From Caprimulgus europaeus (Eukaryota; Chordata; Aves; Caprimulgiformes; Caprimulgidae): a stretch of DNA of 64,000 bases. Numbering within the stretch: the stretch's first letter is position 1; each line of letters opens with the position of its first letter. The notes beneath the pieces were generated by a model. The model was given only the letters and a program-made list of their open reading frames with translations, made no database searches and was not told the DNA's origin. Location of the stretch: NCBI GenBank assembly GCA_907165065.1, contig OU015523.1, forward strand, positions 124,683,023-124,747,022, read 5' to 3'. Of the stretch, positions 10,700-22,500 are shown piece after piece. The translations under genes and the position numbers were made by a program.

Positions 10700-11312
10700 A
10701 CCGTGTCCTGGGCTGCACCCAGAGCAGCGTGGGCAGAAGGGCCAGGGAGGGGATTCTGCCCCTCTGCTCCGCTCTCCTGAGACCCCCCCTGCAGTGCTGC
10801 CTCCAGTGCTGGGGCCACCAACAGCACAAGGACATGGAGCTCCTGGAGCCAGTGCAGAGGAGGCCACCAGGATGATGCCAGGGCTGGAGCAGCTCTGCTG
10901 TGAGGACAGGCTGAGAGAGTTGGGGCTGTTGAGCCTGGAGAAGAGAAGGCTCCGGGGAGACCTTCCAGTGGCCTCCCAGTACCTGAAGGGGCTCCAGGAA
11001 GGCTGGGGAGGGACTTTGTCCAAGGGCAGGGAGTTAGAGAACAAGGGGTGATGGCTTGAAAGTGTCAGAGGGGAGATGGAGCTGAGATGTGAGGAAGAAA
11101 TTGTTTGGTGTGAGGGTGGTGAGACCCTGGCCCAGGTTGGGCAGAGAAGCTGTGGCTGCTCCTCCCTGGAAGTGTTCTGGGCCAGGTTGGATGAGGCTTT
11201 GAGCAACCTGGTCTAGTGGAAGGTGTCCCTGCTGCTGGCAGGGGGGGTGGAACTGGATGAGCTTTAAGGTCCCTTCCAACCCAAACCAGTCTGGGACTCT
11301 GTGATTCTGTGA
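10700..11312 (+). mobile_element. CR1, group B, near-complete 3' 610 bp
   Basis: Contains the [20 protein letters not shown] frame, the [16 protein letters not shown] motif and a double ATTCTGTGAT tail. Antisense to the RNF169 3' UTR that it probably interrupts. Confidence 0.92.
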
Positions 11313-12315
11313 TCTCTTAACCTGAGCAGGAACCTGCAGGGTAGGTGTCAGCAGGGAGAAGGTCCCTCCCACAGTCACCTGGCCAGCGTTTCCCTTTATG
11401 GTTTCAGTGTTAGTGAGAAGAACATGAAACCCTCTTCCCTTGGCAGAGACAGGGACCTGGAGACAAGCTGCATTTGCTCCCTGAGTCACAGCACCCAGAG
11501 TTCAGCTCCCATCTGCTCCACCTGAGCTCTCTGCTGTGTCACTGACACAAATGCACAAGTTCCTCTAAGGCTTTTTTTTTAAGGAAAACCCTTAATTTTA
11601 GGTCTTTCTTCACTGCATTTGGCTTTCTACTGAAAGAAAGGAACCTGTGACCTGTCCTGCTGCTGCAGCCAGCGAGATACATTCATTTTTCAGTAGGATG
11701 GGTGGCTCTATTTGGTACTTCCTAGCAGAAACAGGGTGATCCCTCCCCAAAACCCCTCAAGTCAGGTCATTTGCACGCGCTGACATCGGGAACGCTCTGA
11801 CCACCACAGCCAGCTGCCAGGTAAGGAAGGAAACAGGGCAGGTAGGGAGGAGAAGACTTCCTAGGACAGAAAGAACCTGTTTTCCTCTCTAGGAGTAGAA
11901 CTTTGATTTCTCTGGGCATATTAAAGCAGCAAGGCAAGGAAGGGACGAGGTCCTTATCCTGTACCCACGTGCTGCTCACACAACCCTCCTAGCTGGGGAC
12001 CCTCCATGTCACCAAGTGCATGTAGAGGCATTGGAGTGTATTCATGGGGACAAAAGCCACTTCTGTCAGACCAATGGACCAGAAAGGCTGGAGGATTATT
12101 TTTCTCATTCTCTCTCTTTTGTTTTTTTTAATGTTAATCTGAAAGGACTCTGGCTTCTCTCTGAACTGGACCTACAAATGTCTTACCACCAAAATGAACA
12201 AAAACAAACCCAAAAACCAATGGTGTGGGTGGAAATATGACCAAAAAATAGTTTTCCTCTAAGATAATCTGATCAATCTCATCGTCCTCTAGAAAGGCAA
12301 CATCGTCCACCAGGG

Positions 12316-13509
12316 CTACTTAGCACCCAGAGTGCTCTTGGACCGCAGCAGATACCGATCGACTCGCACTTTCCTCCTCTCCACTGTCCTATTCTCGCTG
12401 TCAAAAATCCTCTGCAGATGCAGAGCCAACCTCCTGTCCTCCTCCTCTTGTTGGAGCTTCTGCTCCATCTCCCGGACCAAGCGATCCTCCGGGGGTAAGC
12501 CCACCTCCCCCGCTGTGTGCCTCAGTCTTTTAACAGAGCCATTGTGCTCCAAGTGCTTCGTTTTGCAGCGTCTCTTCCGCCCTCGTCTGAGCGCCGGGGG
12601 CTGCTCCCCGATGATGTTCTCCACGGAGCTGCAGGTGCTGTTCTGCACGGTGAGCAACTCGCTGTGGTTCAGGTATTTCAGCTGCTTTTTCCCTGATGTC
12701 TTCATGGGAACTCCCAATGTGCTGTTGTCAGACGTGCTGACACCCATCAGTCTTCTGCTCAGCACTTTTGGGCCAAGATTAAGACAGGATTTGTCCATGA
12801 ATGTGTTTACTTTTAGGTCAGGGACCTCGGCCACTCGTGTGTTTAAGGAGGTGACGTTTGATCTGGTGTCTGGGTCGTCTGTCGTTAAGGCTTGTGAATC
12901 TCTGCTCTTCTCAATCCCTCTTCCCAGCTTTGTTTCACTGATGGAAGGAAAGAAATCCAACTCAGGGTGAGGATCTCCTGTTGTGTCAGGTGGAAGGTGA
13001 TCATCCTGCATTTGTGGCTGCTCTTTAGTGCAAGTGCTGGAGTTGGTGATGTCAGGAACGAGAACGTCATCCCCAGGCTCTGAAGCCGAGGACGTAAGAG
13101 TCGCTTTAGAGAGAGTCTTTTTGATTTGACGCTCCTGAAAGATCTGCTCCCATTTTTTGAGTATCCTGGGACTGGCCTCGTAGGTGGTTGGCTTCTGCAG
13201 GCTCCGGTTGAGGTTCCTCGGCGTGGACTTTATGATGAGAGGGCTGAGAACTCTGCCATCAGGAAGCCTCTTTGGAGGAGTACACGGAGAACAGACAATA
13301 GGTTTGAAGTGGTTGAGCTCTTCCGAGATGCTGTCGTTGCTCTCGGGGCTGATGGATCGCTCTGGTCTGTGCAGGGCCGAGAGGGATGAGGCAGGGTTGA
13401 GAACCAAGCGCTTCTCTGCCGTCAGGTCGGGGGCAGAGAGGCAGCGGTTGTTCTGGGTGGATGATAAAACTCCAACCAGCGGCGTTGATGTGCTGGTGAT
13501 GGGTGGCAC
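12316..13509 (-). CDS. RNF169: RNF169 exon 6 (terminal)
   Basis: Acceptor CCTTGCAG ends at 13510; 397 codons plus stop. It begins [20 protein letters not shown] and includes the conserved block [40 protein letters not shown] and [20 protein letters not shown]. The C-terminal MIU2 helix is [20 protein letters not shown], followed by [16 protein letters not shown]. The central region (about residues 410-570) is divergent and low in recognisable motifs, as in other RNF169 proteins. Confidence 0.96.
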   Translation of the reverse strand: MPPITSTSTPLVGVLSSTQNNRCLSAPDLTAEKRLVLNPASSLSALHRPERSISPESNDSISEELNHFKPIVCSPCTPPKRLPDGRVLSPLIIKSTPRNLNRSLQKPTTYEASPRILKKWEQIFQERQIKKTLSKATLTSSASEPGDDVLVPDITNSSTCTKEQPQMQDDHLPPDTTGDPHPELDFFPSISETKLGRGIEKSRDSQALTTDDPDTRSNVTSLNTRVAEVPDLKVNTFMDKSCLNLGPKVLSRRLMGVSTSDNSTLGVPMKTSGKKQLKYLNHSELLTVQNSTCSSVENIIGEQPPALRRGRKRRCKTKHLEHNGSVKRLRHTAGEVGLPPEDRLVREMEQKLQQEEEDRRLALHLQRIFDSENRTVERRKVRVDRYLLRSKSTLGAK

Positions 13510-16500
13510 CTGCAAGGTTAAGGCACCACAGCTTAAAAAGATTGGCATTGAGAAGAATATGGACAAGCATGCAAGAGGAGAACAGGAGAATGTGAGGCTG
13601 CCATGCTGAGCTCCTGGAGAGCTCTCTGGAACAGGCACGGCAGCCTCTGCTGGCCATGGCACCTTTCATGGATGACATCTAAGGTAAGCAGGGGACACTG
13701 GAGTCCAGCATGATCTGGGTCTTAAATTGATTTCACTGTAAGAGCTGTTCTTGCTGTTGGGATAGGGCAAGTGGCAACCAGTCTGATGGCAAAAAGCTTG
13801 AAGCAAGACCAGCCAAGGAGAAACCAAGAAGCACTGGACCACCCTGAGTGAAGGAAGCCATGTTCTACAAGGGAAATCATCACAAAAGGGTTTTTTGCTC
13901 CCTACCAAGCTGTAGGAGATAAAGAATATAAATCCTTGGCCCAGGTTTAACACCCTGTGCTACAAAACATCATGAGAAAAGGTGTGTATGTGCCTGAGGC
14001 AGACTGGGAGAACAACCTTGAGGAGTGGTTGCAGACCACACCATGGCCACCACACTGGACACCGCCTAAGACAGGCTCTAGCAGAGCTTAAGAGCATTTC
14101 TTGTCATCTTGTCATCTCCAAACCCATCCCTTAATGCTGCTACATCTGGAATGTGAGAGAATCCAGCCACAAATAAATCAGAACTATGGTTTTATTCCTC
14201 TCTCTAAGATGAAATGATTTTCTCCAGAGGCTAGTTGGAATGATGACAGCCTTTCTGGGCTTAGCCTGAAAGAGAGTTCCTTCTACTAGCTGATTCTGAG
14301 GTCAAAATAAGTTTGTGGAACACCCTTGTAGTGCAACTCCTAATTGGTCAGGTCCATAAGTCATCTACTTAAAAATAAAGTCCTGGGAAGGAAGGTCAGT
14401 TCCAGACCCTTGCTTTGAGCTCAGCTCAGTTCCTGCCAGCTTAGATGGGAAGTGGACCATGGTCATAACCTCAGAGGTGATCACTTGGGTCAACCTAGTG
14501 CTCCCAGTGGGGATTTTACCATTTCCAAGCAACATCCTCCAACCAAACTGACCTTCCAAAGGATTGCAGAGGCTTTTGTTCCCCGTGGGGTCACTGGAAT
14601 TGAACTGTCCCCTTCTCTAGCTGGGATGAATCTGAGCCCAAGAAGGAGGGGTGTCAGCATGAAGAGGTGGAACATCCTAGCAAGTGGCCCCAGCAGAGCA
14701 GTGTTGGAGCTGTTCTAGGCTGAGAACTCACAGATCTCATGATTTAAGCTGCTGCTGCTGCTGGCCCCCAGGATCCCATGGATCAGAGAGGCACATGGGA
14801 AAGGAGGCAGAGAACAGCTTCAGAGACAGAGCCTGGTACAAGAGCAAGGGTGCAAAATCTGCTTCGAGGGGTCAGTGCTGCTACGAGAGGTGGCACAAGG
14901 AAAGGAGTTTGCAAAGGTCATCTCCAGCGAGTGGGAGGTACCCAGTGATTAGGGCCACAGAGATGCTGAGGGGCCTGGAGCATCTCCTGTGTGAGGAGAG
15001 GCTGAGAGAGCTGGGACTGTTCAGCCTGGAGAAGAGCAGCCTGAGAGGGGATCTGATCAATGTCTGTCAATAGCTGAAGGGTGGGGGCCAGATGGATGGG
15101 GCCGGGCTCTTCTGGGTGGTGCCCAGTGACAGGACAAGGGGCAATGGGCACAAACTGGGACACCAGAAGTTCCAGACAAACTGAAGGAAAAACTTCTTCC
15201 CTGTGAGGGTGCCGGAGCCCTGGGCCAGGCTGCCCAGAGAGGGTGTGGAGTCTCCATCTCTGGAGATGTTCAAACCCACCTGGACACTTTCCTGTGCAAC
15301 CTGGTGTAGGGAACCTGCTTTGGCAGGGGGTTGGACTGGATGATCTCCTGAGGTCCCTTCCAACCCCACCAGTCTGGGATTCTGTGATTACTGCTGGAAG
15401 AGCCTGAAAAAACTCCAGCTCAGATTTTCAGTGGTGCTTTGTGATCACCATTTGTTTTGAAGCACTGAGGTGCACTGAGAAGTCAGGCCTACTGCACAAG
15501 GTAAAAAGTACATTAATTCTGAAAGGAGGGTGGAGAGAGGTGGGGGTGGGTCTGTTCAACCAAGGAGCAAGGGACAGGACAAGAGGAAATGGGCTCCAGT
15601 TGTGGCCAGGGCAGTTGAGATGGGATGTGAGGAAGAATTTCTTTGCTGAAAGGGTTCTGAGGCATTGGAAGGGGTTGCCCAGGGCAGTGGTGGAGTCCCC
15701 ATCCCTGGAGGGATTGAAGAGTCGTGTAGACACAGTGCTGAGGGACATGGGTCAGTGGGGACTGGGCAGTGTTGGGTTCATGGTTGGACTCAATGATCTT
15801 GAAGATCTTTTCCAATTCAGGCAATTCTGGGATTCTGTGAGTCACTTGGTCTGCTGGGTGTGAGGGGAAGCAAGAGCAGGTCAGCTCTTCCCACCCCATG
15901 GAAGTGCAGAAGAAAGTGCCCAAACATCAGGAGAGCAAGGAGATTTGCTGTGTCTGAACAGCTTTGGAAAGCACAGGAGAAAAAGAGGAGGAAGAGAAGA
16001 TTTTTTCCTAAACTTCTAAAACATTTTTCTTTAATCAGCTGAAGATTCAGCCTTGAAAATTAAATTAATTACAAAACAAAAGCATGATGAGTAATTTCCC
16101 ACTTCCAATTACCCTCCAATGCTAACAAACAACTCTTTTCTGATGAGTAATTTCTAACCTAGCAGGTTTTTATTGTGAGCTGCAAGGAAGGGATTGGCCC
16201 CATGGTGATAACAAAGCACCAGCAGCGCCACAAACACAACATTTTATATCTCCAGATTACAGGTGCTGTGTAACCTCAGATAAGAACATTCACACACAGA
16301 ACCTCCATGGCTCCAGACCTTTGTTTTGCTGCTTGGGGCTGATCTCTGCCTGCTCTTTGATCTCTCCTGAATGGTGTCGTTACAACTCCGACTCCTTTCC
16401 ACCTTGGTGGTGAGGTTCCTGAAAAGCAGATGGGTGAGAAGAGAAGATTGTTCATGACCTTAGGAACAACCAAGCCAACAGCCCTGGCAGCAGCTGCCTG

Positions 16501-19500
16501 TGGGGGTGGCATCTGCCTTGGCAGCACTCAGCTTTAAGAGATACCTCCTACACCCTGGGGATAAAGGGATCCAGGAATCTTGGATCTGCCACAGAGCCCT
16601 GGTTGGCATTCAACAGCTCTGCACTAAATGAGGTTGGAGTTCATGATGACACTCCAGAAACCTCTGCTCTTTGCATGGGAAAACACACTTGGTTACTCAG
16701 CAGCTTTCCCTGATAAGCTGCTTGGGGCTGATGCTATCTCTGAGCATCTGTGCTGGAGAAGGATCCAACACTCTCGAGTTTATCAAGCAGAATTTTGTAC
16801 TTTAATGATTTCTGGCATTGAAATCTACAGGCAATGATTTTTCTGCTTCATGGGATGAACTCTAATTTCATGAACCCCCTAGGATTTTCTAACAGATAAC
16901 AGGTAATCAGATAGATGCTACATTCTATCCTTGAGTCCTAATTCTAAAATTCCAGGAAAAAACCCAACTTATTTTGGATTGGAACACAAATACCATTTTA
17001 ATTCAATTTAAAGCATCTCAGGTATGTTTAGAACAACAGTCAAAAGAACATTTGTAATGGACATTAATCAGTTTGAATAAAGTTTCAGCATCTTACCCTG
17101 AAAGGAAAGCAAAGGAGTAGGCACTGCTCTTGGAAACAAAAGCTGAGCGATGTGTTTGCTTGCCCTGGAATGGTTCCTCATTCTCTGAGTCCGAGAGACG
17201 TTCAGGAAACTGAAGTCAACCAAGGAAGAGTTAGCTGACATGCACAACAAACAGAAGCACTTGGAAAATAAAGCTCTTCCTGGCAAAGAAATGAGAGATT
17301 TCCAAAGCCCCCCATTGTGATTAGACCTAGAGGACACAAACCAGGCATGCAACCTGCCAGCAGATCCGTGTGCTCGTGTGCTCTCTTCCCTGGGGCTGTG
17401 ACAGCTCAGAGGCTGGCCCCAAATGCATAAATAAAGCAAAAAGAAGCACCCATCTCCTAGGTACAGCTGTTGGTCACTGAAAAAATTAATTTATTGATTA
17501 AGGAAATGTGAGAAAATCCTACATGAAAGGAACTACCGGGGTTATTCAGTACCCACATATCAACTGAGCAGCCTGTACCTGTGAGCAGCGTTTCCTACGG
17601 GGTAGAAATGAGACACAGGCAAAACTCAGCAGGAAGAATCTGCTGGGTACAGTACAGGGGGGAGTGGGGGGAGAGCTGCTGGGCACAGAGGGACCTGGGG
17701 GTGTTGGGCAACAGCAGCTGAACAGGAGCCAGCAGAGTGCCCAGGTGGCCAAGAAGGCCAAGGGCATCCTGGCCTGGATCAGCACCAGTGTGGCCAGTAG
17801 GAGCAGGGAAGTTCTCTTCCCCCTGCCCTGGGCACTGGTGAGGCCACAGCTCGAGTGCTGGGTTCAGTGTTGGGCCCCTGAGTCCAAGAAGGACCTGGAG
17901 GTGCTGGAGCGTGTCCAGAGAAGGGAACGGAGCCGGGGAAGGGTCTGGAGCACAAGTGTGCTGAGTTCCCGGCTGAGGGAACTGGGGGTGCTGAGCCTGG
18001 AGAGAAGGAGGCTGAGGGGAGACCTTGTGGCTCTGTCCAAGTCCCTGCAAGGAGGGTGCAGAGAGGTGGGGGTGGGTCTGTTCAACCAAGGAGCAAGGGA
18101 CAGGACAGGAGGAAATGGGCTCCAGTTGTGGCCAGGGCAGTTGAGATGGGATGTGAGGAAGAATTTCTTTGCTGAAAGGGTTCTGAGGCATTGGAAGGGG
18201 TTGCCCAGGGCAGTGGTGGAGTCCCCATCCCTGGAGGGATTGAAGAGTCGTGTAGACACAGTGCTGAGGGACATGGGTTAGGGGATTTGTCAGTTGGGTT
18301 TATGATCAGACTTGATGATCTTATAGGTATTTTCCAGTTGAGGATATTCTGTGATCACAAACCTACACTGCAGAAGATTCATGCAGACAAGTTCATGGCA
18401 ATGCCTGAAGACCAGGGACACACAAAGCAGAGTGGTTACCTCTACAGATGTAACTGGGATGTTTGGAAGAGCTGAACCTTCAGAGGGTAAAAGAGGGGAC
18501 AGAAACCTCTAGCAGAACATCTGTAGTCATAACAAACCTTAGAGGACAGTTCTCAATAACATGGATCTTTATAACCAGTGAGCTCACAGCCTTCAAGGGC
18601 TCTAATCAATCAGCTAAGGGAAGTCAATCAACTAATCCTGGAGAGCTCCCCATGTCAGAGAATGAAAGCTCAGATCACCAGGCAGGAACAGGACACACTC
18701 AGCCAGTCAAAGTCTTAAAAAACCCCAGTTCTTGTTCCAGTGTCTCTGATGTGGAAAGGAAAGAGCAGCCCAAGCTTACTTACACACTCCTGGGTCACTT
18801 TGAGCACCAAAGGTTCATCTTTTTTCTGCTGTTCTTCCATTTTTCTTTTTCCTACGTCCATGTCATCGAGAATGAACTTGGGAATCAGATCCTCAGAAGC
18901 TTTTTCTTCTTGTAGTTTTTCTTCTCTCAGCTGGAAAAAAAAAATGACCAAAAAGAGCAGATTTAAAATGTTTTAACTCCTCCATCTGGTTGCTAATGAG
19001 TGATTTTCCAAGAGTCTGGCCACATGATTTCATTTTGTGTCTTCATTTCTCTACTTTAGAGTAGAGCCACTGCTTCCCTCACCAGCAATGATGGGAAGAT
19101 TTGTTTCAGCAATGCTTTCACGTTCCTGCACTCTACACAAATCCCACAGATATTTTCTTCTTTGCAAAACAGCAGAGACACTGTGAGGTCCTGGGTTTGC
19201 CAAAGACTTCTCTGCCACACCATCTTCTGAAATTGAGAGACAAAAGCTTTTGTCTGTTTGTAGATAAACTGTGAATAAAAATGTGCAAAACAGTAGTTTC
19301 AATTTTAATCTTCAAAGGGACTTCCAACCCCATTTGGTTGACATCTAGACAGCATCACCTAAACTAAAACTGGTTGGACACAGCAATTCCCATGTTGAAT
19401 CCTACACACTGTAGAAAATCCTATTGTTTCATTGACACACTGAGATGGAGAAGATCCAGAGGGATCAACCAACCTTCTGATGGCCAACTGGAAGCCCAAA

Positions 19501-22500
19501 GCTTCAATTCAGTTTATCAGCTGAAGTGCAAATGCAGATGAGAAGGGCAAGTGAATGCCAGGATCTACGATAAAGGTACAGGGATCACAAACAGAACAGA
19601 ATTGTAGTGGTTGGAAAAGACCTTTTAAGATCACCGAGTCCAACCATAAACAGCACCAATTCCACTTCTAAACCATAAAATCAAAGAATGGTTTGGGTGG
19701 GAAGGGACCTTAAAGCTCATCCAGTTTTAAACCCCCTGCCAGCAGCAGGGACACCTTCCACTAGACCAGGTTGCTCAAAGCCTCATCCAGCCTGAATCCC
19801 TCCAGGGATGGGGACTCCACCACTGCCCTGGGCAACCCCTTCCAATGCCTCAGAACCCTTTCAGCAAAGAAATTCTTCCTCACATCCCATCTCAACTGCC
19901 CCGGCCACAACTGGAGCCCATTTCCTCTTGTCCTGTCCCTTGGTCCTTGCTTGAACAGACCCACCCCCACCTCTCTCCACCCTCCTCCAAGGGACTTGAA
20001 CAGAGCCACAAGGTCTCCCCTCAGCCTCCTTTTCTCCAGGCTCAGCACCCCCAGTTCCCTCAGCCGGGAACTCAGCACACTTGTGCTCCAGACCCTTCCC
20101 CAGCTCCGTGCCCTTCTCTGGACACGCTCCAGCACCTCCAGGTCCTTCTTGGACTCAGGGGCCCAACACTGAACCCAGCACTCGAGCTGCGGCCTCACCA
20201 GTGCCCAGGGCAGGGGGAAGAGAACTTCCCTGCTCCTACTGGCCACACTGGTGCTGATCCAGGCCAGGATGCCCTTGGCCTTCTTGGCCACCTGGGCACT
20301 CTGCTGGCTCCTGTTCAGCTGCTGTTGCCCAGCACCCCCAGGTCCCTCTGTGCCCAGCAGCTCTCCAGCCACTCCTCCCCAAGCCTGTGCTTGGATCCTG
20401 CTGCACATCAAACAGCCGCTGCCCGTGCCCCACTCTGGACAGACTTGGTTTCACCTCCTGGCTTCCCACTCTGTGTAGGTGTCGTCACCCCCTTACTGAA
20501 ATCCTTTTGCTTTTTTACTACATTCCTGCCATCTCAGAAGCCTGATCCAAAGAAAGCACCGAGCACTTTTAGCCTGTTTGGTTCCACTCCCTACGAGGAA
20601 CACTTCCCCTCTATTTCCTTTTGGTTTTCTCTAATTCCAGCACATTCTTAGATGTTTTCTTGCTACTTTTTACCACCTTGGCAATTCCAGAAGGCTCCAG
20701 TGCAATATTATTTGATCCATGTGCTTGGATTTCACAAACCTGAAAGCTGCACAAGAAATTGTACCAAATTGCCAGGGCAGCTCCAGCTGTGTCCTCACAG
20801 AACCAGAGAACTACCTAGACTGGAAAAGACCTTCAAGATCACTGAGTCCTGTGGCACATCCCATCCTCTTTCTGCACTGAAGGCTTTTTGCTCTGCCTTC
20901 TGAAGTGTGTCTCTTCCATTAACTGCTGGTCACCATGTTCTCCTTTATCTTCCCAGAAGGTCCTTGATTCATTCTTGAGCTTGCAGAAGTCCAGTAATAA
21001 GGAAAGTGGGTAATAAGAATAGTGAATTTCAGAGACATCACAGAACCCCAGACTGGTTTGGGTTGAAAGGGACCTTAAAGCTCATCCAGTCCCAACCCCC
21101 CTGCCAGCAGCAGGGACACCTTCCACTAGACCAGGTTGCTCAAAGCCTCATCCAACCTGGCTGAGAACACTTCCAGGGAGGAGCAGCCACAGCTTCTCTG
21201 CCCAACCTGGGCCAGGGTCTCACCACCCTCACACCAAACAATTTCTGCAGACTTGCTACTCAAAACCAACAAACTCCCATTTCTCCTCCTTTCCACCACC
21301 TTTTCCTGATGAACAGGCTCTGCAGCACCTACTTCAGACAGCCCCATCCGATCATCCCTGTCCACAAGAAGATCACCCAGCTCCCTTCTCACTCATCATT
21401 CACTCAGCTTCTCCCTCACCTCTTCCTCAACTTTAGATTTACACACAGGTCATGAATAGTCTACATATATATGTATGTGTATCAGGTTCTTTCTTCCTCC
21501 TCCACCCAACCTCTGAGCATAAGCTATCCTGGTCTGGGACAACAAGCTGACCTTTGCTTGACAGGTCTCCATCACTCTGATTCATCACAGTTATGGTAAG
21601 CACTAGGAAATCAAATACTTCTGTTTATTCCTCATACTTGAGTGTAGGCATCTCAGATGCTTAAGAACCTGCCCTGTTATGTTCCTTCCTATCTTCTCAC
21701 ATCACTGCAATTTCCCCCTTGCCTCCTGAGAGATCAGCACTGCAGGTGCTGGTACCCCTCCAGCAAAGCTCAAGGTGTCCATGGGCAGCTCATACATCAT
21801 AGACTCATCAAATGGTTTGGCTGGGAAGGGACCTCAAAGCTCATCCAGTTCCAACCCCCTGCCAGCAGCAGGGACACCTTCCACTAGACCAGGTTGCTCA
21901 AAGCCTCAGCCAACCTGGCCCAGAACACTTCCAGGGAGGAGCAGCCACAGCTTCTCTGGGCAACCTGGGACAGGGTCTCACCACCCTCACACCAAACAAT
22001 TTCTTCCTCACATCTCAGCTCCAGCTCCCCTCTGACACTTTCAAGCCATCACCCCTTGTTCTGTCACTCCCTGCCCTTGGCCAAAGTCCCTCCCCAGCCT
22101 TCCTCGAGCCCCTTCAGGTACTGGGAGGCCACTGGAAGGTCTCCCTGGAGCCTTCTCTTCTCCAGGCTCAACAGCCCCAACTCTCTCAGCCTGTCCTCAC
22201 AGGATCCTACAGCCCCACATAAAGGCAGTGGGTGACACTGCAACAACTCCTCATTCTTCCAAAAATCTTTAGTATTTCATTTCCCTGCTGGAAGAGTGGG
22301 GAAAAAAAAAGCCTGGCCATGCTTCACAAGCAGGTGAACCTGCCCTAGAAGGTGAAGAGATAAAACAAGAGTTCAGGATGCATTACACAAAAACACATCA
22401 TGATTTTCAGACTGGGAAGGACCCAAATCCCACTGAATCCAAACCCCTAGAGAGGAGGAAGAGAGAGGGAGGAGAAGAAAAGGTTGAAAGCAGGAAACAT

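Larger units (their letters stand above)
6408..12315 (-). other. RNF169: Probable RNF169 3' UTR
   Basis: Downstream of the RNF169 stop there is a 5.9 kb stretch with no exon-like frame. Three AATAAA hexamers on the - strand (plus-strand TTTATT at 6540-6545, 6494-6499 and 6408-6413) could end the transcript. A long 3' UTR fits the long human mRNA as I recall it. It contains an antisense CR1 (10700-11312), a GGCCTAACCA minisatellite and AT-rich simple sequence. The end point is inferred from hexamers only. Confidence 0.45.
13515..16318. other. RNF169 intron 5
   Basis: Intron between exons 5 and 6. It holds two + strand CR1 fragments (14948-15389 and 15528-15842). The rest shows no coding frame with homology that I can recognise. 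Confidence 0.7.

Noticed and set aside
22395..22446. Possible CR1 tail on the - strand
   Set aside because: Only a loose resemblance (ACTGGGAAGGACCCAAATCC), too short and diverged to call.
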